63,060 bases of DNA from the NCBI RefSeq assembly GCF_004348265.1, contig NZ_SMNT01000013.1, positions 1-63,060 of the forward strand, written 5' to 3'. The notes under the pieces were generated by a model. It was not told the DNA's origin. It worked only from the letters and a program-made list of their open reading frames with translations, and made no database searches. This DNA is from Methylobacterium segetis (GTDB taxonomy: Bacteria > Pseudomonadota > Alphaproteobacteria > Rhizobiales > Beijerinckiaceae). Positions 34,129 to 43,150 of the stretch are shown here, piece by piece. Position numbers and translations under genes: made by a program. Numbering within the stretch: the stretch's first letter is position 1; every line of letters begins with the position of its first letter.

Positions 34129-35268
34129 ATGAGGATCCTGTTATCCGTGCACGCGCCTCTCAGCCGAAATGCAGGCGCCGCAGGGGCCGTGCTGCGGATG
34201 GCAGACGAGTATCGACACGCAGGCCATGATGTCGAAATTCTGTCCTTCGATGATCTACCCTCTTGGGTTCCGAAGCCGATCAGGCAGATCATCTATCCTC
34301 TGTATTTCGCGAGCCGCGTGAGACGATCTGGCAACAGCTTCGACGTGGTTGATGCATCAACCGGCGACGGATGGTTGGCCTATAATCTGTCCTCCCTCCG
34401 CACGACGTTGCGCGTCACACATAGTCATGGTCTTGAGCCCCTCGCCTCAAAGGTGGAGATCCAGGATGCTGATGCCCACGGGCGCAAAGTTTCCCTCAAG
34501 AAAAAACTCTGGCGTCATGGCCTGCAATTGAAGCTTGTCGAGATGTCGCTTCGCTCCTCGGATTGCGTCATTGCGCTGAATGATGATGAGGTCGGCTACA
34601 TCGTGGCCAAAGCTGGCCTCGGTCGCTGCGACATCCTTCGGGGGAAGTGGGGGGTGGATGTTGAGGGGGCATCACCGCCAGTGGCTCACCATCGTTCGTT
34701 ACGCATCGGAATTGTTCAGATTGGCGATTATTCCTGGCGCAAGGGCGCGCATCACACGGCGAAGGCGATGAGCGAGGTCCTGAACCGTTGTCCCGATGTC
34801 AGTCTGTCGCTGATCGGAACTCAGGTCGAGGCGGACCTGATCCTGAAGAATTATCCGCCGCATCTTCATCCGCGGATCACGATCGTGCCCAGCTTCGACC
34901 GCTCGCAATTGTCGGAGTTGCTTGCCAGCAAGAGAATTGCGCTGTTTCCGTCGATGTTCGAGGGCTGGTCGTTGTCGAGATTTGAGGCGATGGCGCATGG
35001 CGTGGTGCCGATCGTCAGTAACAACGCGGGTTGCTCTGTGGATCTGAGTGACGGATTCGACTGTATCGTTGTCGATCTTGACAACGAACTTGACTATCAG
35101 TCGGCAATATTGCAGCTTGTAACGGACACCGCAAAACTCGATCGTATGAAAAGTGCGGCTCTTGAGACAGCCAGATCCATGACATGGCGGCGCGCGGCGC
35201 AAGATCGTCTGTCGTTCTATGCTCAACGGCGCGATCATAAATCTAAAAGCGCTCAGAAGGGCGTCTAG
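34129..35268 (+). CDS. Glycosyltransferase family 4
   Basis: 379 residues, GT-B fold. The start MRILLSVHAPLSRNAGAAGA carries the Gly-rich acceptor-side loop. The donor side has IGIVQIGDYSWRKGAHHTA, ITIVPSFDRSQLSELLASK and ALFPSMFEGWSLSRFEAMAH, the F-E-G-x-x-x-x-x-x-E-A motif of GT4. GAGAGG precedes ATG 34129. Base composition is slightly less GC-rich than surrounding genes. Last glycosyltransferase of the locus. Confidence 0.88.
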   Translation: MRILLSVHAPLSRNAGAAGAVLRMADEYRHAGHDVEILSFDDLPSWVPKPIRQIIYPLYFASRVRRSGNSFDVVDASTGDGWLAYNLSSLRTTLRVTHSHGLEPLASKVEIQDADAHGRKVSLKKKLWRHGLQLKLVEMSLRSSDCVIALNDDEVGYIVAKAGLGRCDILRGKWGVDVEGASPPVAHHRSLRIGIVQIGDYSWRKGAHHTAKAMSEVLNRCPDVSLSLIGTQVEADLILKNYPPHLHPRITIVPSFDRSQLSELLASKRIALFPSMFEGWSLSRFEAMAHGVVPIVSNNAGCSVDLSDGFDCIVVDLDNELDYQSAILQLVTDTAKLDRMKSAALETARSMTWRRAAQDRLSFYAQRRDHKSKSAQKGV

Positions 35269-35653
35269 GCCTCTCCATAATAATCTTGGATCCCGATGAT
35301 TTGCTGAGACAATCGGGTATGCAGCTTGGCCGCGAATGCAGGCCGGTTGAATGCCCTCCCATGGAGACGTCGCCGGTCATCGTGGTCCCGATATCTTTTG
35401 CGGGGCGAGCGAGCTATTGAAGCAAGTCAACCGGATCGCAGGCTCAAGGCTTCGAGGCGTGACTGGCGTCGACAAATGGCCGCCCTCCACGTCGGGACCG
35501 GGTGATCTGATAAAAATCTTGCAACGGGAATAAAAAGAAATCCTCCGCAATAATGCTGCTGGTGAAATCTCAGCAATGCGGCGCCGAAAAGGATATCTTG
35601 TTGTCTGTTTAATGAACTCTCAATCTATCGCATCTCAGAGTTGTGAGCTGTTC
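35269..35653. other. Intergenic region before the GH26-like genes
   Basis: 385 bp, AT-richer than coding DNA, with an AT-rich block around 35510-35560. Apart from the hairpin at 35292, no distinct site or gene is seen. It presumably holds the promoter for the glycosidase pair. Confidence 0.5.
35292..35317 (+). terminator. Hairpin after the last glycosyltransferase gene
   Basis: CCCGAT (35292-35297) and ATCGGG (35312-35317) pair around a 14-nt loop, 24 nt after the stop codon. Modest stem and no long U-tract, so only a candidate terminator. Confidence 0.35.
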
Positions 35654-37327
35654 ATGACTCGGGTTGCCAAGATGACTGCCGTCGGGATTTTTGAAGGGAA
35701 CGATCCGTCCGACGTCGAGAGGTTCGAGGCTTGGTTCGGCGGGAAGCCCGACTTCATACGCGCTCACGGTGGGCGGGCCGACTGGTCTGACTACGTTAAC
35801 AGTCTCTCATGGCTTGCGGGCCAGTTCTCGAACCTCAAGCTTCCCTTATACTGGAATGTTCCGATGTTCGCCAACGGCGGCACATTGGAGGAAGCGGCCT
35901 CGGGTGCTTACGATACCTATTATGTGCAGGCTGCGCAAAGGCTGCTCGCAGCCAGTCCGACGAATGAGGTCATCTATGTTCGCGTCGGAGAGGAGTTCAA
36001 CAGCGGCTGGATGCCGTGGGCAGCAGAAGGTGATGAGCAGAACTTCATTGGAGCATTTCGGAGCTTTGTCGAAAGCTTCCGATCGGTGTCGAGCTTATTC
36101 CGGTTCGAATGGAACGTGAATATTGGCGGGAGTGTCGACCCGGCGAAGGCCTATCCGGGAGACGCGTACGTCGATGTTGTCGGGATGGACTTCTACTACA
36201 ACGTCACCTGGGATTCGAAGGATCCGGTGCAGGCATGGAACTACATGGTCCAGCGGCCCTACGGTCTGCAGTGGCTCGAATCCTTCGCGGCGTCTCATGG
36301 AAAGCCGACCGCCTACTCGGAGTGGGGCGTCAATTCGGACGCTGCGGCCTACATCGAGAAAGCCGCCGAGTGGTTCCAGAGACACGATGTGCTCTACCAG
36401 AGCTACTGGGACTCGAATAGCGATTTCGCTGGTCGGCTCAGTGAGGATCAGTATTCCGCCGCCGCGGCCGCGTACAAGGCCGCCTTCGCGCCGAGGGAGA
36501 GTTGGACGGGGATGCCTGCACCCGGGGCCCCCGTGGTTGCCCCGTCCACCGACCAGGAGAGGCAACTCCATTTCGGCACGATCAGTCACGATGTTCACGA
36601 GATCGGCGGAACGGTGTACGCCCTCTACGAGGGGCTGCTCGGACGCGTCCCGGACGCGCTCGGCGCGGCGGATTGGGCGATGGCGCTCAGCCGGGGCGCC
36701 ACGGTGCACGAGGTCGTGGAGGGATTTCTCAGCGCTCCGGAGGCGCAATCCCAGCTCGGTTCTCCTGACAGTGCCGGGTTCGTCGCTCAACTCTACGACA
36801 CGGTGCTCGGTCGAGAGGGAGATGCTGCCGGCCTGCAATCCTGGATCGCGGCACTGGGCCGGGGGATGGGCCGTGCCGACGTGGCGAGCGCCTTTGTCTT
36901 CTCGGAGGAACATGTCGGGCACCTGAAGCCGGCGCTCGACGCCGGCGTCTTCGTGGCGGATGCGGCCACGGCGGATGTCGCCCGTCTCTATTACGCCCTG
37001 CTGGACCGTGCGCCCGACACGGGCGGACTGAAGCAATGGGCTGGCTCGGCGCAGGGCGGCATGTCACTCTCGGCCATGGCGCAGGAGTTTCTCGCCTCGG
37101 GCGAGTATGCCGCCCGGCATCCGGGCCCTCTGACGGATGCCCAATACGTCGACATGCTGTACCAGCAGGCGCTCGGCCGTGCACCGGATCCGGGCGGCGC
37201 CCAAAGCTGGCTCACCGCCCTGGCTCACGGTGCGACGCGGGCGGATCTGGCGGTGGGTATCGCCGAGAGCGCCGAGGCACAGGTTCATCTGGTCCCGGTG
37301 ATCGAGAGCGGCTGGCACCTCGTCTGA
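35654..37327 (+). CDS. GH26-like glycosidase fused to DUF4214 repeats
   Basis: 557 residues from ATG 35654. Residues 1-280 resemble a GH26-type (beta/alpha)8 glycoside hydrolase: putative acid/base E114 in VRVGEEFNSGWMPWA and nucleophile E223 in PTAYSEWGV. Residues 320-550 contain four DUF4214 repeats with the L-Y-x-x-x-L-x-R-x-P-D-x-x-G core (for example LYEGLLGRVPDALGAADW, LYQQALGRAPDPGGAQSW). DUF4214 is common in large secreted or surface proteins, and there is no N-terminal signal peptide, so non-Sec export is possible. Likely substrate: a beta-mannan or beta-glucan, perhaps the locus's own polysaccharide. In-frame starts at 35576, 35612 and 35672 are alternatives. Confidence 0.75.
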   Translation: MTRVAKMTAVGIFEGNDPSDVERFEAWFGGKPDFIRAHGGRADWSDYVNSLSWLAGQFSNLKLPLYWNVPMFANGGTLEEAASGAYDTYYVQAAQRLLAASPTNEVIYVRVGEEFNSGWMPWAAEGDEQNFIGAFRSFVESFRSVSSLFRFEWNVNIGGSVDPAKAYPGDAYVDVVGMDFYYNVTWDSKDPVQAWNYMVQRPYGLQWLESFAASHGKPTAYSEWGVNSDAAAYIEKAAEWFQRHDVLYQSYWDSNSDFAGRLSEDQYSAAAAAYKAAFAPRESWTGMPAPGAPVVAPSTDQERQLHFGTISHDVHEIGGTVYALYEGLLGRVPDALGAADWAMALSRGATVHEVVEGFLSAPEAQSQLGSPDSAGFVAQLYDTVLGREGDAAGLQSWIAALGRGMGRADVASAFVFSEEHVGHLKPALDAGVFVADAATADVARLYYALLDRAPDTGGLKQWAGSAQGGMSLSAMAQEFLASGEYAARHPGPLTDAQYVDMLYQQALGRAPDPGGAQSWLTALAHGATRADLAVGIAESAEAQVHLVPVIESGWHLV

Positions 37328-37455
37328 TCCGGCTGCGCCGGCGGTCGCAGCGGGCCTGCCGCGACGGTGTGCTGGCTTTCGAACCGGCGCCCGGATTGGA
37401 GGGCTGGTCCGTCCTGTGCATCCTCCGAGCGGCCGAACCTCACACAGGAGGATCG

Positions 37456-38286
37456 ATGGTCAAGCTCGGGATCCACAGTAGCAACGATCCTGCGGCGGTC
37501 CGGGCCTTCGAAGCTTGGCTCGGGCGGCCGGTGGATCTGATCTCGCAACATACCGGCGAGGCATCGCTGAAGGATTTCGCAGGATCCCCGGGTTGGTTCG
37601 CCAACACGGTCGTCAACGCCGTCGACAGGCCTGCCGTCTGGTCCGTTCCCCTGCTGTGGTCGGGGGCGAGGCTCTCAGAGGCGGCGGCTGGAACCTATGA
37701 CGACATCTATTGTGGCGTGGTGACCACGATTCTGGCGGCGCGGCCGCGCGACGCCGCGGTCTATTTCCGCACCGGCTGGGAGTTCAACGGCGATTGGATG
37801 AAATGGGCCGCCCAGGGGCAGGAAGAGGTCTTCGCGAGCGCGTTCCGACGATTCTCGACCGTGCTTCGAACCTGCTCCGAGCGCGCCCGCCTCATCTGGT
37901 GCCCCAACCTGGGCCAGCGTGACCCGGTGCCGTCCTTTCCGGGCTCGGAGCATGTCGATGCGATCGGCATGGACTTCTACCATCAGCCGCACGATCCCCA
38001 GGGACCGCTGGCGGCTTGGCACTCCACCCGCACGCGCGACTTCGGTCTCGACTGGCTGACCGATTTTGCCTCGCGCCAGCGCAAGCCGATCTGCATTCCG
38101 GAATGGGGTGTGCGAACGGACGGCATGATGCTCTACGTCGAGGAAATGGCACGGTGGTGCAGTGTCAACGGAGTTCTGTTCCAGAGTTATTGGGACAGCG
38201 ATGCGGATTATCCGGGTAAGCTCAGCGGAGGTCGCTACCGCGGAACCGGCGAAGCCTTCCGGCTGGCTTTCGGTGAGAGAGCCTGA
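37456..38286 (+). CDS. GH26-like glycosidase (single domain)
   Basis: 276 residues, paralogous to the catalytic part of the preceding gene. Shared landmarks are FEAWLGRPVDLI, putative acid/base E109 in RTGWEFNGDWMKWA, VDAIGMDFYH, nucleophile E216 in CIPEWGVRTDG and VLFQSYWDSDADYPGKLS. No signal peptide and no DUF4214 tail. A perfect Shine-Dalgarno (CAGGAGG) precedes ATG 37456. The 128 bp between the paralogues has no other gene. A tandem duplication followed by loss or gain of the repeat tail is the simplest origin. Confidence 0.75.
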   Translation: MVKLGIHSSNDPAAVRAFEAWLGRPVDLISQHTGEASLKDFAGSPGWFANTVVNAVDRPAVWSVPLLWSGARLSEAAAGTYDDIYCGVVTTILAARPRDAAVYFRTGWEFNGDWMKWAAQGQEEVFASAFRRFSTVLRTCSERARLIWCPNLGQRDPVPSFPGSEHVDAIGMDFYHQPHDPQGPLAAWHSTRTRDFGLDWLTDFASRQRKPICIPEWGVRTDGMMLYVEEMARWCSVNGVLFQSYWDSDADYPGKLSGGRYRGTGEAFRLAFGERA

Positions 38287-38370
38287 CCGACGTCGCATTC
38301 AAACATCCGCGGGCCAATACCCTTCTGCGTGAGCGATCGTCGTACAGCCCCGATGTCTCGTTGGATCAGA

Positions 38371-38421
38371 GATGACGCCGGCATCGCGGTGGCAGCAGAC
38401 ATCGTCTGCAGGAGCGTCATC
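38371..38421. other. Nested stem-loop downstream of the GH26-like gene
   Basis: Outer arms GATGACGC (38371-38378) and GCGTCATC (38414-38421) enclose an inner perfect stem GCAGAC (38395-38400) / GTCTGC (38404-38409) with a 3-nt loop. It lies 85 nt after the stop codon and could be a structured 3' UTR or small RNA. Confidence 0.4.
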
Positions 38422-38464
38422 ACCCGTCCGGAACGGCTTCGTCTTATGCTGCGATCAGCATTGT

Positions 38465-38488
38465 AATGCGGATCGAGAAATCCGCATT
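38465..38488. terminator. Perfect hairpin AATGCGGA / TCCGCATT
   Basis: 8-bp arms at 38465-38472 and 38481-38488 with an 8-nt loop, 44 bp after the nested stem-loop. It could end the glycosidase transcript; only a short T stretch (TTTG) follows. Confidence 0.45.
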
Positions 38489-38537
38489 TGGCCAGCGGCT
38501 TATAGTGAGGTTCATTTTGTTAGAAAAATCCCGTGCA

Positions 38538-38969
38538 TTACTGTCGGCTGCAATAATCCATGATGTTTCGAACCGGACCTAAAGTATAAACCTTCACGCC
38601 AGCCTGTTTGAGGACCAGTGCCATCGACAGGGGATGAATGCTCGGTCGTTGCTGGAGCGCCGCCCTGACCAAGTCAGCGTGGGGAAGAAGGGAAAGCCGG
38701 CGCCCTCGACGCGCCCTGCTTGTGGGATGCTTTGCTTCAGCCCTGTGGCAGCTTGAACTCTTTCCGAGCTGACTTTGGAGAAACTCGGATTGCCTTCCGG
38801 CTTGATGACTTGCTATTTCTGCAGGAGCTGGATCAAGCACCGAACTGTAAAATGCCGCTAAATCTTCTCGATCAAGGCCAGAAATCACTTCGATGTCATC
38901 GGCATAGAGGCTGTAGGATCCACGATCATTCTGTCGGATGCGGCTTGCTTCGACGTATGAGAAATTCAT
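38538..38969 (-). CDS. Doubtful hypothetical protein
   Basis: A 143-residue open frame starting MNFSYVEASRIRQNDRGSYS. The first 45 residues (LYADDIEVISGLDREDLAAF) and the last 45 look protein-like, but the middle is a low-complexity Arg/Ser stretch, so this may be a decayed or frameshifted gene. No family recognised and no clear Shine-Dalgarno. Confidence 0.25.
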   Translation of the reverse strand: MNFSYVEASRIRQNDRGSYSLYADDIEVISGLDREDLAAFYSSVLDPAPAEIASHQAGRQSEFLQSQLGKSSSCHRAEAKHPTSRARRGRRLSLLPHADLVRAALQQRPSIHPLSMALVLKQAGVKVYTLGPVRNIMDYCSRQ

Positions 38970-40317
38970 GACTGCCTCATGATAATTTTTTAGTCAAATT
39001 GGAAAGCAAATGAACAGTTGTCAATCAATCTACAGATTTATGTCGCTAAACGTACGCAGTGATGCTTTTGTGAAATCTGACATTGAGTTCAATCGGCGTC
39101 AGCATGGGAAAGTGAAATTTGGTTCTCAATTCCGGGCGTTAAGGAGTTTGTCGCCGGTGATCTCCCTCCTCGGCTGAGCGAGCCGGTCGCGATCGTGTAC
39201 GGTGCAGCCGGGCTGCAGACACGAATTTGTGAAAGCGCAGGTGCCCGCCGGGCGGTGAAAGCCGCTCCCTCTGCCCGACCCGCTGACGAGTCGGGATCTC
39301 ATTTCGCGGCGCCGTCAAGGTCAGAAGGGATCTGTTGCTCCTCGTCATGTGCGATCGGAACATCTCGGCCTTCTGCATTCGCGCTGGGCTGACACAGGAT
39401 TTCTCGCCGGCAACGCCGCAGGCAAGCTCGGGTCCGGGACTCATGCGGTGATGCTGGGCGATCGTCTGCTGACGGGTGGTCTGAGGGGCTGAGCCCGGCC
39501 CCATGCAGGTCGAGGGGCTCGCCAACTTCAATCGCGATCTCGCGCCGCCTCACATCGCAGTCGGGACGGTTCGCAGCCATCGGCAGATTGTTTGCCGACG
39601 GCTTGACCCCCATATCACGCCTTCCGGTGAGCGATGGTGCGCCCAAGGTCTGGCATGTCGGCAGCGGCCGGGCACGCGAAGCTGAGGGGCGTGCTGAGTC
39701 GGGCGTCGGGCGGAGCGTGCATTGCCTCCGCATCGGCCGCGCGCAGCATCGCCACCCGCTGATCCGAATTCGTCCCATGACCGCATCGCATCTCCGGCCC
39801 CGGCCCGTGCGGCTCCGTTTCACGACATGCCTGCGGCGAGCGCCGATTAATTTTTCGGAACGGTTTTTGGTGCGGTGCCGTTCCTCGGGTTGGACGACGA
39901 TTAGTATCAGGTGAGGTATAGCAAAACCGACATAAAATTCATTAATTCAAGTTATATACGGCAATTTTGGAAACAAAATCGGAATTAAAAATCACCTCGG
40001 ACCACGATCCGATTACAATCTTATAATAACACCTGTAATCCTAAATATTCACTTCTGTGTCGTAACCGGTGCTTCACTGGATGCGGCTGTTATTGTTCTG
40101 CCTATATATCAGCAAATATATTTTGATGTGCAATTTTGCCGCGGTTGTGCACCGCAATAAAAGCTGTTATCTAAAATTCTCCTCAAAATCGGAAGTCGTG
40201 TTCAGGCCTAGTCTGTGCCGGACGTTCATCTTCCGCGCATGCCATCGACTTTGTTGGCCGTTTTGCCCGCCTCACGGCCGGGTGCCGTTTCGATCACAAG
40301 TCCTGCCGGAGCTTTCG

Positions 40318-41895
40318 ATGCCGCAGAAGCCCATTTCAGACGCCGGCGCAGCGTCCGACCGCTCAGCGCAAGCCAACCGCCACAGGACGCACACCCGGAT
40401 CGTCCGGATCTCCTCGTATTCGGTCGCGGGCGTGCTGGCCCTCCTGATGACCACAGCGACGCTGCCGCCGCTTCTCGCCGATCAATCGGACCGGGCCGTC
40501 ATCAATGCGCCGATCACGCTCCTCACGGCACCCATCGCCGGCGAGGTCACCGATCTCCTCGGCCGTGTCGGTCAGCGGCTCGAACCCGGTCAAGCGGTCG
40601 CCTATCTTCATAACGGCCGCGTCGATCGCAGCACGTTGATCGGCCTCGACAGCAAGGTCGACGAACTCGAGGGCTCCCTCATCGCAGCCCGCGAGAAGAA
40701 GGAGTCCGACCTTCGCTACGTCGCGGCCCTCGATGGCGAGATCCGCCAACAGACCGAGCAGATGGCCGCCCGGCTACAGGGCGAGGTCGCCGAAGCGCGC
40801 GCTCGCGTCTCGTCGGCAGATGCGGAGGGCCAGTCGACGAAGGCTGTGGTCGACCGACAGCAGGCGATGGTCGATCGAAACACCGCCAGCATCGATCTTC
40901 TCCGGCCGACCCAGCACAAGCTGGAGGCTGCCCGCTTCGACAAGGATGCCGAGACGGCGAAGTTGAACCAGAAGCTCGCGCAACTGGAGGGCGTGAAGAA
41001 GGGCGTCTTCGTGGGCAACGAGCTGAACAGCCTCGCGGTGCTCGCCCAGAAGCGTCGGGATCTCGCGTTCGATGCGCAGCGTCTCGCGATCGAGGAAAGC
41101 CAGCTTTCGTCGAGCCTCAAGGCGCAGAAGATGCTCCTCGACGCCGAGAAGAAGCGGCTGGACAGCCTCACCGACGCGCAGATGCGCGCCATGAACGGCG
41201 GCGTCGTGATGAACCTGGGAGTGGCGCCGGGCCGCCACGTCAATCCCGGCGACTCCGTGGCGACGTTGATCGATTGCGATCAGTCCTTCGTGGTCGGCAT
41301 CTTCTCGTACCGGCAGGCGCAGGACCTTGCCGTCGGCACCCCGGTCCGGATCTCGGGATCGGACCCGGACGGTCCTCGCCGGGGCACGGTCAGTGAGATC
41401 CTGCCGAAGACGAGCGACAAGACCGACGAGCAATACGCCGTCCCGTTCCCGCAGACGGAGCGACGGGAAATGTACGTCCTCGTCAGCATCGACCGCGACC
41501 AAGCGGCCCGGCCGGCGGCGAGCGTGCTCGCGCCGACGCAGAGCAGCCCCTGCTCGGTCGGCCAATGGGTGACGATCACCCGCGAGAACAGCTGGCTGCC
41601 CTCTGCCTCCGTCGCGTGGAAGACGGTCGCGGATGGCTTGACCGGCAAGGAGGCAGGCAACGCCCTCAACGCTGTCGCCGGCGGCGTGTCCACCGCTTCG
41701 GCGTCGGTGGTGCGGACGGTCACCTCGCCGGAGGCGAAGGACGCGTGGGGGGCCGTCTCGGATGGCGCGGGCCGCACCGTGAGCTTTGTCACGCGGGGTG
41801 TCTCGGCGCTCGTCGAGAAGGCCTCGGCTCCGAAAGTGACTGCCCCGGCCCAAGCCACCGAGAAGGACGGACGTCGGGTCGAGAACGCCCGTTGA
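40318..41895 (+). CDS. HlyD-type membrane fusion protein of a glycan synthase operon
   Basis: 525 residues. One transmembrane segment at about 33-54, a first lipoyl half at 66-98 (INAPITLLTAPIAGEVTDLL), a long coiled coil at about 109-285, the second lipoyl half at 292-318 (GGVVMNLGVAPGRHVNPGDS) and a beta domain after it. This is the membrane-fusion (HlyD/Alg44-like) architecture that links an inner-membrane synthase to the periplasm. GGAG lies 7 nt before ATG 40318. Its stop overlaps the next start (TTGA), and the operon continues to a cellulose-synthase-like enzyme, so it probably assists glycan export. Confidence 0.85.
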   Translation: MPQKPISDAGAASDRSAQANRHRTHTRIVRISSYSVAGVLALLMTTATLPPLLADQSDRAVINAPITLLTAPIAGEVTDLLGRVGQRLEPGQAVAYLHNGRVDRSTLIGLDSKVDELEGSLIAAREKKESDLRYVAALDGEIRQQTEQMAARLQGEVAEARARVSSADAEGQSTKAVVDRQQAMVDRNTASIDLLRPTQHKLEAARFDKDAETAKLNQKLAQLEGVKKGVFVGNELNSLAVLAQKRRDLAFDAQRLAIEESQLSSSLKAQKMLLDAEKKRLDSLTDAQMRAMNGGVVMNLGVAPGRHVNPGDSVATLIDCDQSFVVGIFSYRQAQDLAVGTPVRISGSDPDGPRRGTVSEILPKTSDKTDEQYAVPFPQTERREMYVLVSIDRDQAARPAASVLAPTQSSPCSVGQWVTITRENSWLPSASVAWKTVADGLTGKEAGNALNAVAGGVSTASASVVRTVTSPEAKDAWGAVSDGAGRTVSFVTRGVSALVEKASAPKVTAPAQATEKDGRRVENAR

Positions 41896-43145
41896 TCGGC
41901 CGCGTCGCCCTCAGCCTCCTCACGCTCGTCATGATGGCCCGGCTGGCTGAAGCCAAACCGGAGGTCGGCGAGGGGCCGCTCGCGCGAACGCTCTGTGCTG
42001 CGCTCGCCTCCGCCGTCGATACGGCGGGCGGCAAGGAGGGCGGGCCGGTCTTCCTCGTGAGCTACCGGCCTGGACCCGATCAACAGGCGCTTCCGCCAGC
42101 ACTGCGCCAGTCGGCCTTCACCTACGACAACGCACTCGCCGCCATCGCGCTGACGGCGTGCGGCGCGCGCGAGCCAGCCCGACGAATCGGGGACGCATTG
42201 CTGCAGGCTCTCGATCAGGATCGGACCTTCCACGATGGCCGTGTCCGGAACGCCTACCGCGCAGGTCCCCTCGAAGCGGGCCCTCCGGCCCTGCCGGGCT
42301 GGTGGGATACACGGCAGAAGCTCTGGGCCGAGGATGCCTATCAGGACGGAACGGCGACCGGAAACGTCGCCTGGGCGGCGCTCGCGCTGTTGACGCTCGA
42401 TCAGGACGCTTCCGACCGGCGCTACCGCGCGGGAGCGGAGCGGATGCTCGGCTGGATTACGGCGAACACGCGGGATCAGCGCGAGCCCGCGGGCTTCTCG
42501 GGGGGCGTCGATGGCTTCGACCCGTCCCAGACGAAGCTTCAATGGAAATCGACGGAGCACAATCTCGACGTTCACGCCCTCGCCGCGTGGCTCCTGCGCC
42601 TGAACGGCAGCGCCGAGAGCGCCGAGGCGGCTCGCATCGCCCGAGGCTTCCTCGACGCTGCCTTCGCGCAGGGGCCCGGCCTGTTCCGGCTCGGGACGCG
42701 ACCGGACGGAAGCCTGCAGCCCCTGGAGCACCTCGCCCTCGACACGCAACTCTGGCCGCTTCTCGGCGTCGCGACGCCGCCGGATGCCTGGCGTCGCGCG
42801 ATTGCCGGCGCGCAGGAGCGCCTCGCGGTCCCGGGCGGCTTCGACTTCAACGAAGATCGCGACGGTCTCTGGGTGGAGGGCACGGCACAGGCCGCCCTGA
42901 CCCTGAAGGCCCTGGGACGCACCGAGGATGCGCGAAGCCTCCTCGCCACGCTGTCCGGCCAGGTTTCTCCGTCCGGATACCTGTTCGCGGCACGCGAGCC
43001 CCGGATCACCACCGGTATCGCGATCGGCCCTGCCAGCCCCGAACCGGACTTCTTCTACCACCGGCGCCCGCATCTCGGCGCCACCGCCTGGGGGGCGCTC
43101 GCGGCCCTCGGCTGGAATCCCTTCACCGGACGGAGCGTGGATTAG
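41892..43145 (+). CDS. Periplasmic six-hairpin (alpha-toroid) glycosidase-like protein
   Basis: 417 residues from a TTG at 41892 that overlaps the upstream stop codon; this start yields a proper signal peptide (VALSLLTLVMMARLAEA). The body has repeated helical hairpins with Trp/Tyr/Asp motifs of (alpha/alpha)6 glycosidases or lyases: FTYDNALAAIALTACG, GTATGNVAWAALALLTL, KSTEHNLDVHALAAWLL and GLWVEGTAQAALTLKAL. It occupies the position that the (alpha/alpha)6 endoglucanase BcsZ has in cellulose operons, so it may trim or edit the polymer in the periplasm. Catalytic residues cannot be assigned by eye. Confidence 0.7.
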   Translation: MIGRVALSLLTLVMMARLAEAKPEVGEGPLARTLCAALASAVDTAGGKEGGPVFLVSYRPGPDQQALPPALRQSAFTYDNALAAIALTACGAREPARRIGDALLQALDQDRTFHDGRVRNAYRAGPLEAGPPALPGWWDTRQKLWAEDAYQDGTATGNVAWAALALLTLDQDASDRRYRAGAERMLGWITANTRDQREPAGFSGGVDGFDPSQTKLQWKSTEHNLDVHALAAWLLRLNGSAESAEAARIARGFLDAAFAQGPGLFRLGTRPDGSLQPLEHLALDTQLWPLLGVATPPDAWRRAIAGAQERLAVPGGFDFNEDRDGLWVEGTAQAALTLKALGRTEDARSLLATLSGQVSPSGYLFAAREPRITTGIAIGPASPEPDFFYHRRPHLGATAWGALAALGWNPFTGRSVD

Positions 43146-43150
43146 CCGTC

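Larger units (their letters stand above)
38287..40317. other. 2-kb region without a convincing gene
   Basis: Composition drops below that of the flanking genes, especially at 38990-39130 and 39905-40200. Short open frames exist on both strands (for example 39299-39823 minus and 39588-39914 plus), but none has recognisable protein motifs or a good ribosome site. No transposase remnant, terminal repeats or integrase were found by eye. Hairpins at 38371-38488 and the AT-rich promoter-like end before 40318 are the only distinct signals. Confidence 0.55.

Noticed and set aside
39139..39823. Overlapping minus-strand open frames suspected of being a decayed transposase
   Set aside because: No DDE-type or helix-turn-helix motif, terminal inverted repeats or target duplication could be seen.
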